Source of the DNA: Pseudovirgaria hyperparasitica
Taxonomy: Eukaryota; Ascomycota; Dothideomycetes; Acrospermales; Acrospermaceae
Reading direction: 5' to 3'
DNA length: 42,112 nucleotides
Assembly (NCBI RefSeq): GCF_010093815.1
Contig: NW_022985582.1
Span: 1 to 42,112, forward strand
Made by a program: the position numbers and the translations under genes. The notes under the pieces were generated by a model. That model was not told the DNA's origin. It ran no database searches and was given only the letters and a program-made list of their open reading frames with translations. Below, piece by piece: positions 34,224 through 42,112 of this stretch. The stretch's first letter is position 1. The number at the start of each line of letters is the position of its first letter.

Positions 34224-35812
34224 ATGGCTCTAACCACTCGTCATAACACCCGTTGTACCGCCTCTTATAGTAGACCTTCTCCTAACCTAAACGAGGAGAA
34301 TAGTCTACCTATAACTACCCCTACTAATAACTATATCTTATAGACTATCGCACCGATAACTCGCACGATATTCTATATAACTATAGAAGATATTATAGAA
34401 CACGAGGATAGAGTCTATTATACTCTATCTTAGTCTAGTTCGAACTATACTAGACCTAACCTTAATACGAGGCTAGACCTTATTAATGTTAACGAGTTAA
34501 TCCGTTAGAATCGCCTAACGTTAACCATACCTTATAACGACGTGTATACTAGACTATATAAAGAGAGGTAACGATAGATTTAACTCGAGTAATAACTACG
34601 CGAACTCGACGAAGCTTAAGGACGTACTACGAGACTTAAAGCTATATTACGCGCTTTAGTTCTAGTAACGACTAATCTATATTTATATAGACCTATACTA
34701 ACTAAAACGATCTATCCTAGTCTACTACTATTCTAATTACCCCGACCTAAGAAACTACCTTACTTTAATAGTAAAAGTAGAAAGAGTTTCCACGTATAGG
34801 CTTACTAATATAGCTGATTCTTCTATCTATTCACGAACGATAGCGATAAAATTAGATTCGCCTAGAACTACCTTAACCCGACGCCTTTAGAACGTTAGAT
34901 AGTATACTAAATTAAATATTCTAAGGATGCCTATAACTAGGACACGTTCACCAAATTTCTCCTCTAATATTTTAGCAATAGGGCTAAATAACGCGACTAG
35001 GCCTAGGGCTATATCTTTAAGACTCGATAACGAGATAATTAGTTACCGTTATAACTTCTTAAATACCTTCGGCCCCTCTAGAGAGAAACCGAAGAAGATT
35101 ATATGATTCAATAGTATAATAACTTTAAATGGTCCCTCGCCCTAAATGTAAAGGACCGTCTTAACCTTATAATAATAATCTCTATAGACCTCTAAGCTCT
35201 TATAAACCTCGTAGAGCGATACTAGTATATAATAAATAATTAACGCCGCGCTAGTATACGACTATCCCTAACGATCTAATCTAATATAAAATCGTCTAAC
35301 TAAAACTAATTTAGTAATAGATCTCACGGGACGTTATAAGGCTACTACCACGCCTTAAATTCAAAACCACGCGGATCGTATCGTGGATCTCCCTACTAAT
35401 TAATATATCGAGATATAAGGACTAACTCGTATAAATAACCTAAAGTTACTTACTATATCTATAGTAGAATAGACTATATAGTACCTAAGTACCGTTTAGG
35501 GAAGCTACTAAGTACTAATATAACTAACTAACTAGTTATATACTATAAGTGCTAGTAGCTAGGATACATCGCGCCTAACTATCTAGTATAGAATATAAAA
35601 AACTAATAGTCTATAAGAAACCCTCGCGACTTGTAGACGCGACTATAATAGAGGGGTAATCCGCTAAATAGTATATCGAACTATAGACTAGACCTATCGA
35701 GGTCCCTTATGGATAATATTAGACTATAATACTTAATAGTAGGTCGGCTACTAACGTTATATCGACCTAATAAGCACGAGAACTTAATACCGACATCTAA
35801 GCTCTAATAGGT
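34224..35812 (+). pseudogene. gag: Chromovirus 2 gag relic
   Basis: Starts at a surviving ATG (34224-34226, MALTTRHN). Frame read through RIP-type stops. It contains KKLPYF and YNWDTF blocks as in copy 1, and a CCHC knuckle at 35541-35582 in which one Cys survives. Pol follows in the -1 frame, as in element 1. C-terminus not defined. Confidence 0.85.
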
Positions 35813-38800
35813 ACTATATTCCATGGTATCGACGGTCCTATTAAGTTATACGGTACCTATACTATTAAATATAGTATCTAGGATAGCGGAGGGAAATGGA
35901 AACTCTACTACTTAACCTTTATTGTGGTAGATAGTCCCTTTAACATGATTCTAGGTATACTATGGCTTAAGAAATATAACCTAAAACTAGACTTCCTTAA
36001 GAAGATAGCTGGCTAGCGTATAAACCTACCTTAATAGGAACTAGTATAGCTTATTAACGATAAATAATTCTAGAAAGATTACGAGAAGGCGATCTCTACT
36101 ATCTACGTACTCTTACTTATATAAAATGGCGAGCTTAGTATTAAAGTAGACGAAAACCTACTATATTAGTATAAAATATACTAACATATTATATTAGCGA
36201 TCGATTCCTCTAAACTACCTTAATACTAATCTACTAACCTTACTATTAATCTCGAAGACGGCTAGTAACCTCCATATGGACTTATCTACCCTCTTTTAGA
36301 ACCTGAGTTATAAGCCCTTTAAGAATATATCGAAAAGAACCTTACGCGAGGATGGATTAGGCCTAGTATATCCCTAGCCGGAGCTCTAATCCTCTTTATA
36401 AAGAAGAAGGATAGGAGCCTCCGTCTATATATTAACTACCATAGCCTAAATAATATTACGCGAAAGAATCGTTATCTACTACCTCTTATCTCCGAGTCTA
36501 TTAATAGACTAGAACGCGTAAAGATCTTTACTAAGCTCGATCTACGTAACGCCTACTATCACCTTTATATTAAGGAAGGCGATGAATAGAAAACGGCTTT
36601 TAGGACCCGTTATAGATACTTTAAGTATACTATAGTCCCTTTTAGACTAACTAACGCGCTAGGCACCTTCTAAGCGTACATTAATAACGCGCTAGTAGGC
36701 CTACTTAACACGATATATATCGTGTACCTAGATAATATCCTTATCTTCTTAGATAATGAGGAGAAGTATATCTAGCACGTACGTATAGTTCTAGATAGGC
36801 TAGAAAAGTATAAGCTATATATTAAGCTATCTAAATGCGAGTTCCATTAGGACTATATTAACTTTCTTAGCTTTATTATTACTAATCAAGGTATAGCCAT
36901 AGAGAGAGATAGAGTTACTACTATTATAGACTAGCCTAAACTAAAATCCGTTCGAGATATACGTGTCTTTATTAGCTTCGCCAACTACTACCGAAAATTT
37001 ATTAAATACTTCTCCCGTTTAGCCGCACCACTTAATGCGCGTACTACTACTACCGACTTATCTATTACGGTCTATAGTGGATAGAAATAGCGTAATATTA
37101 AATTATAACCTATTAAATTAACTAAGGTCGAAAGAATATCCTTCGAGAAGATTAAAGAAGCATTTATAACCGCCCTATTACTAGTGTACTTCGACCTAAC
37201 TAAACCTATTCACGTCGAAACTAATATATTAGGATTTATAATCTCGGGTATACTCTCCTAGCCTAGACTAATAGAGTCTAAAAAGGTCTAATAGTATCTA
37301 GTTACGTTCTTCTCGCGTAAGATAGCTAACGTCGAGACTAGATATACTATTTATAACTAAGAGCTACTAGTAATAGTAGAGTTATTTAAGTAGTAGTAAT
37401 ATTATCTTAAAGGTACTATGCATGACGTTAAGTTACTAACTAATTACTATAACTTAAAGGGGTTTATAAGTATAACGGTTTTAAATCGTCGATAGGTTTA
37501 ATAGGCTAAGTAGCTTATAAATTTCTACTTTATAATCTACCATCGATCTAGAAGTATAAACCTAGCTAATAGAATATTAAGAAGACCTAACTATAAAGAA
37601 GGCGCCTAGGATTATAGTAGCCATAGAGTCCTAGAGTAGCTATAGGCCTAACTCTTAAGGACGAGGTTAGATAATAAGTTATCCGACGAGTAGCGAGATA
37701 CTAACGCCGATACTAGTAATTAAATTTATAAGACTAAAGCCGGTAACTAAAGACACGGTACCGAAGTCCCTAGCGAGCCATTTATCGGCGCTATTAGGGA
37801 GGGCGATAGTACCCGGCGTGTATATTAAGTAGACCTCGCCTAGTTAATCGTGGATCTATAAAAGATAGACCCGATAGTTTTAAAGTTACGTAAAATATAG
37901 TAAGATAGGTTATTATAGACCGAAGTAGACTATAAGTAGACCTTTATAGACGGCTTACTCTACTACGATAGAAAGTACTATATACCAACGGGTAACGCAC
38001 GATTTACTATAGTTAGCCGATACTATAACGCTAACCTAGTAGGATATTTCGGGTATATACGCACCCTAAGCTCGATTCGTTAGTACTATTTTTAGAAAGA
38101 TATACCTAAGTACGTTGAAGAATGGATAGCTACTTATCCGATTTATTAAAGAATAAAGGTACCTAGACACAAGCTATATAGGAACTTACAGCCTCTACTA
38201 GTCCCCCTCTTTATATAGGAAGATATTACTATAGATTTTATAGTTAACTTACCTCTAAGTAAGATGCTTAGAATGAGTTATAATTTAATTCTTATTATCG
38301 TGGATAGACTTATAAAGATATCTAGGTACGTCCCTATATAGAAGACAATTACATTAAAAGAACTAGTATAAGTATTCTAGAATAAGATTATTAAGGTCTA
38401 TAGTATACTAAAAAGGATCGTTACGGACCGAGGGAGTATATTCACGTCTAAATTCTAGACGTTATTCTACGAAATGGCCGGTATAAATAGAAACATGTTA
38501 ATAGTATTCTATCTATAAATAGATGGTTAGATAGAGCGATAGAACTAAACGCTTAAGGCCTACCTTCGTACATTCTATAATTTCGAATAAGACGACTAGG
38601 CCTCTCTACTAAGCATAGTAGAATTCGCGTATAATAATAGTCGTTATAGTATAATAGGTGTTACGCCCTTCTAGGTAAACCTAGAACGTAGTCTAAGGAT
38701 AGGTTTCGAACCTTATATAGTCTAGTTCGACCGAACGATAGATGTTAACGTCCACGCGTAGAAACTAACGATTAAAATCTTTAAAACCGCACGTAACTAT

Positions 38801-39424
38801 TACGTAATAATCTAGTAAGCGAATAAGTTATATATAAAGTACTATAATAGGTTAGTTAAAGATTAAGCGTACAAGGAGGGAGACAAGATCCTCCTTAACA
38901 TCCATAATATATAAACATCGTAAGTAAATAAAAAGCTCGATTATAAAATGGCTAGTCCCTTCCGAATTAAACGTTATATTACTATAAGAGCCTACGAGCT
39001 TAACCTAGGAAATGACATAAAAGTCTATAACGTATTCCACGTCTTATTACTTAAAAGGTTTCGACCTAACGTATATAAACGCACGAACGTGTAATTATAC
39101 TCTATTATACCCTAAGATAGACTAGACGTATACGAAGTAGACTATATTATCGAACATAGGCTCGACGAGAACGGTATCTAAAAGTATCGAATCCGTTAGA
39201 AGAACTATACTAAGGATAAGAATACCTAGGAACCTATAGTATATATCTTAAGTACCGCGATAGCTATATATAAATAGAGGTTATAGAATAATACGTTACT
39301 ACCGTAAACCTAGCGCCGTCGGGGCTGTCGTAAAAAGAAGAAGGATACCGTAGAGAACGAAGTATCGAATTACGAATTCTAAACGCATACTAGGAAAACT
39401 CTATAAGGCAGCCCTATAATTTAA
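35690..39424 (+). pseudogene. pol: Chromovirus 2 pol relic: protease, RT, RNase H, integrase, chromodomain
   Basis: Same plan as element 1. RT active site reads YLDN at 36725-36736, so one of the two Asp is kept. The integrase has TDRGS near 38430. The chromodomain lies at about 39125-39238 (YEVDYIIEHRLDENG, then YTKDKNTWE). A TAA at 39422-39424 may be a former Gln; the frame stays open to about 39600, ending in a basic stretch (TRRKRKQPL). Multiple RIP-type stops. Confidence 0.92.
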
Positions 39425-39570
39425 GCGATATATAGTTACTAAACACGAAGAAAACGTAAACAACCGTTATAGGCACGCAACGCGATATATTATAATAGAA
39501 TAATATAGAGAAGTCTAGAATAGACTAATATAGACCATTATACACGAGAAGAACATAGGACTAAGAAACT

Positions 39571-39670
39571 AAAAAGGTACCCCACTACGGAATTGAACTC
39601 GTAATATATAATATAAAAGGTTAGAGTACCCGAACTAATGACTACTAGGCCACTAGTTCGGGTACTCTAA
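39571..39670 (-). other. tRNA-like Pol III signature in chromovirus 2
   Basis: Matches 8150-8251. Minus-strand arm (39653-39670), A-box-like TGGCCTAGTAG (39642-39652), second arm (39621-39638, 17 of 18 paired), B-box-like GAGTTCAATTC (39590-39600), and five T (39571-39575). The B box is closer to consensus here than in element 1. Confidence 0.35.
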
Positions 39671-39921
39671 TATAATTTAGAGAGATAAACTAATTTATAT
39701 ACGATGCCTACACTTAAGTAACTCAAAGGAAATTAGAACCTAAAATTTAATAGTTATAGAATAAATAAGAACGCATATAATATCATTAAGTTAAGAATTA
39801 AATTACTAGAAAACTAGTAGATAGGTATCTAAACGGTCTAAAAAGGACTAAAACGGATAGAAACTAGGTAGATAGAGCCAACATATACTATATAGAAACC
39901 CCAGCAAACAGAGCCATAGAG

Positions 39922-40738
39922 CTACTCCTCTATCTTATTACTACTCTTAGAGCGTAGCGAACGAACTAACCGAGTAATAGAGCAACGGAGGTTAGAGACC
40001 TTATTCTCTAGAGTAACCACGCGCTTAGTTAGAGCCTAGTAAGACGACGACTAAGCGCTAGAGCGGAGTAACTAGACCTAAAGTTAGCTAACGCGGTCTA
40101 GAATAATCTAGAATAGAATATATACCCTCTTATAAGGTAACTTAGAAGGAGAACTAGTAGATCTCTTATAAGACCTATTAGTAGCACGAGGCGGGCGGAA
40201 AGGAATAGCACGAATCTCTTCTACGGCCTTAGTAGCTAAAACCGACTCCCTAGAATAGGTAGCCTAAGCGCTAGGAATCTCGCGGCGACTGAAAATTATA
40301 AGCTAAGGTTAATAATAATTAACGGTTTCTAAACTTATACTTTAATAACCTCTAGGAAGAGCTTATAGCGCTTTCTAAACTCTCTACGTATAGAAGCTAG
40401 ATAACTACTAGAACCGCCGAGAGTCTCACAGACGTAAAGATTATTATATATATCTTATACACAAATAGAAACCTAAAAACGCATTAGTATAGACGACTTT
40501 AGATTACTCTAGACTAAAATAGCCTAATAGACTTACCTAAAGATAAACTTTACCGAGAACGGTATAGCGGCGGTAGTAGATAGAGAGCTTAAAGATTAGA
40601 TATATAGGTCTATCGCGGTTAGTAGAGTAGTAGCTAATACTAGAGTTAGAGTAGAAGAGATATTTAGAGCCGGTGGCGTAAGCCTTAATATACTTAAAGT
40701 ATATCGAACTATAGTGCGCCGTTTTTCTATAGTGTAAA
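39922..40738 (-). pseudogene. Opposite-strand gene of chromovirus 2, cut by copy 3
   Basis: The same gene as 8548-9860. Exon part 40738-40537 reads HYRKTAHYSSIYFKYIK (element 1: HRKTANYGLIYYKYIK). Intron 40473-40536 has a perfect donor GTAAGT, branch TACTAAT (40483-40489) and TAG. Exon 2 gives EFRKRYKLFLEVIK. A second intron starts at GTATAAGT. The last segment has SRREIPSA, RATNRSYKRST and the NKIEE-TAG end (stop 39922-39924). The 5' part of the gene has been separated by the insertion at 40739. The product is unidentified. Confidence 0.65.
40473..40536 (-). other. Intron 1 of the opposite-strand gene, chromovirus 2
   Basis: 64 bp, GTAAGT ... TACTAAT ... TAG, unmutated signals on the minus strand. 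Confidence 0.7.
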
Positions 40739-40978
40739 TGTTAGGGCTAATACTAGAATGGACTTAACTAGAATACTATAGTCTAGTACGGTCCGTAATA
40801 GGTGGACCCAGGGTAAGTTAGCTAGAATAAGCGAGACCACTATATAAGTAGGCCGCATACACTTGATTTCTACTCTTTAGGAATTAACCTTATTAGAAGA
40901 GTAGACTACCCTTTTAAATATATTCCCGAATCCTCCTATGACCTATTAGACTACTATCCTACGTCTATAATCCTTACA
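40739..40978 (+). repeat. Chromovirus copy 3, 5' LTR
   Basis: 240 bp, colinear with 33943-34182. Its end CCTTACA is unmutated and shows the ancestral CA terminus. Confidence 0.92.
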
Positions 40979-41019
40979 TTTTAATTCCTCTTTATATAGC
41001 ACGACGGTAGTTTATAGAA

Positions 41020-42112
41020 ATGGCTCTAACCACTCGTTATAACACTCGTGGTACCGCCTCTTATAGTAGACCTTCTCCTAACCTAAACGAGGAGAATAGT
41101 CTACCTATAACTACCCCCACCAATAACTATACCTTATAGACTATCGCACTAATAACTCGCACGACATTCCGTGTAACTATAGAAGATATTATAGAATATA
41201 AGAATAGAGTCTATTATACTCTATCTCGGTCTAGTTCGAACTATACTAGATCTAACCTTAACACGAGGCTAGACCTTATTAATATTAACGAGTTAATCCG
41301 TTAGAATCGCCTAACATTAACTACACCTTATGACGACGTATATACTAGACTATACGAAGAGAGGCAACGATAGGTTTAACTTAAGTAATAACTACACGAA
41401 CTCGACGAAGCTTGAGGACGCACTACGAGACTTAAAGCTATATTACACACTTTAGTTCTAGTAACGACTAATCTATATTTATATAGACCCATACTAACTA
41501 AAACGATCTATCCTAGTCTACTACTATCCCAATTACCCTAACCTAAGAAACCATCTTACTTCGATAGTAAAAGTAGAAAGAGTTTCCACACATAGGCTTA
41601 CTAATATAGCCGATTCTTCCATCTATTCACGAACGATAGCGATAAAATTAGATTCGCCTAGAACTACCTCGACCTAACGCCTTTAGAACGTTAGATGGTA
41701 TACTAAATCGAATATCCTAAGGATACCTATAACTAGGACACGTTCACTAAATTTCTTCTCTAATATTTTAGCGATAGGGCTAAACGACGTAACTAGGCCT
41801 AGGGCTATATCTTCGAGACTCGATAATAAGATAATTAGTTACTATTATAACTCCTTAAATACCTTCGGCCCCTCTAGAGAGAAGCCGAAGAAGATCGTAT
41901 AATTTAATAGTATAATAACTTTAAACGGTCCCTCGCCCTAAATATAAAGGACCGTCTTAACCTTATAACGATAATCTCTATAGACCTCTAAGCTCTTATA
42001 AACCTCGCGGAGCGATACTAGCGTATAATAAATAATTAACGCCGCGCTAGTATATAACTATCCCTAACGATCTAATCTAACGTAAAATCGTCTAACTAAA
42101 ACCGATTTAGTA
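41020..42112 (+). pseudogene. gag: Chromovirus copy 3 gag relic, truncated by the window
   Basis: ATG at 41020-41022 (MALTTRYN). Same order of blocks as copy 2: KKPSYFDSK, then the YNWDTFTKFLL stretch. RIP-type stops throughout. The zinc knuckle would be beyond the window end. Confidence 0.85.

Larger units (their letters stand above)
33943..40738 (+). mobile_element. Ty3/gypsy chromovirus 2, 5' part, interrupted by copy 3
   Basis: A relative of chromovirus 1 with a different 240-bp LTR (TGTTAGGGCTAACACTAGG). The internal order is the same: gag, pol with chromodomain, Pol III signature, opposite-strand gene. It stops at 40738 where another LTR of its own family begins. The corresponding part of element 1 continues about 970 bp more before its purine tract and 3' LTR; none of that is present here. 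So the LTR at 40739 is not this element's own 3' end; the missing end should lie beyond the window. Left flanking bases are GTAAT. Confidence 0.88.
40739..42112 (+). mobile_element. Chromovirus copy 3 (same family as copy 2), 5' end only
   Basis: LTR followed by the internal TTTTAATTCC start and gag, running off the window. It is inserted in the opposite-strand gene of copy 2, after GTAAA; the same bases in element 1 lie at 9362-9366, which locates the target site. A matching GTAAA duplication should follow its 3' LTR outside the window. Confidence 0.85.

Noticed and set aside
40739-40978. 3' LTR of chromovirus 2
   Set aside because: About 970 bp of 3' sequence and the purine tract seen in element 1 are missing, and internal sequence with a new gag follows. 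It fits a 5' LTR of another copy better.

Overview
This window is repeat-derived heterochromatin from what is most likely a filamentous ascomycete (Pezizomycotina). The DNA shows the mark of repeat-induced point mutation (RIP): CpA and TpG are rare, TpA is everywhere, CpG is still common, and almost every in-frame stop sits where the family expects Gln or Trp. I see no intact host gene; everything recognisable is a mutated mobile element or an unidentified relic. Short introns with GTAAGT, TACTAAT and TAG signals also suit such a fungus. No genus can be named from the sequence.

Layout. Positions 1-2523 hold the first half of a Ty1/copia polyprotein, and its frame resumes at 10583-10775. Between them sits a complete Ty3/gypsy chromovirus (element 1, 2524-10577) with two 238-bp LTRs, a 5-bp target duplication, gag, pol with a C-terminal chromodomain, and an unusual 3' region carrying a spliced gene on the opposite strand. 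A 23-kb block follows (10776-33942). Its long frames are mostly on the + strand: a ~1,190-codon unidentified frame with an aspartyl-protease-like motif (13142-16724), a Plavaka-type transposase (about 20131-24080), and a very long frame (25083 to about 32150) holding an UPF1/DNA2-like SF1 helicase and two CCHC zinc knuckles. The transposase is split by a 605-bp LTR mini-element (TRIM-like, 21716-22320). A membrane-protein relic lies on the minus strand (18061-19010). A 185-base assembly gap is at 16865-17049.

From 33943 a second, related chromovirus (240-bp LTRs) runs to 40738, where a third copy of the same family begins inside it and leaves the window with its gag at 42112. The opposite-strand gene, its 64-bp intron and a tRNA-like Pol III signature occur in both element 1 and element 2.

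The elements record a sequence of events: copia first, then chromovirus 1 into copia; the 23-kb block also breaks copia; the TRIM entered the transposase later; the third chromovirus entered the second. RIP then inactivated nearly all of them. Many assignments come from reading frames through RIP-type stops, so they identify families, not working genes.
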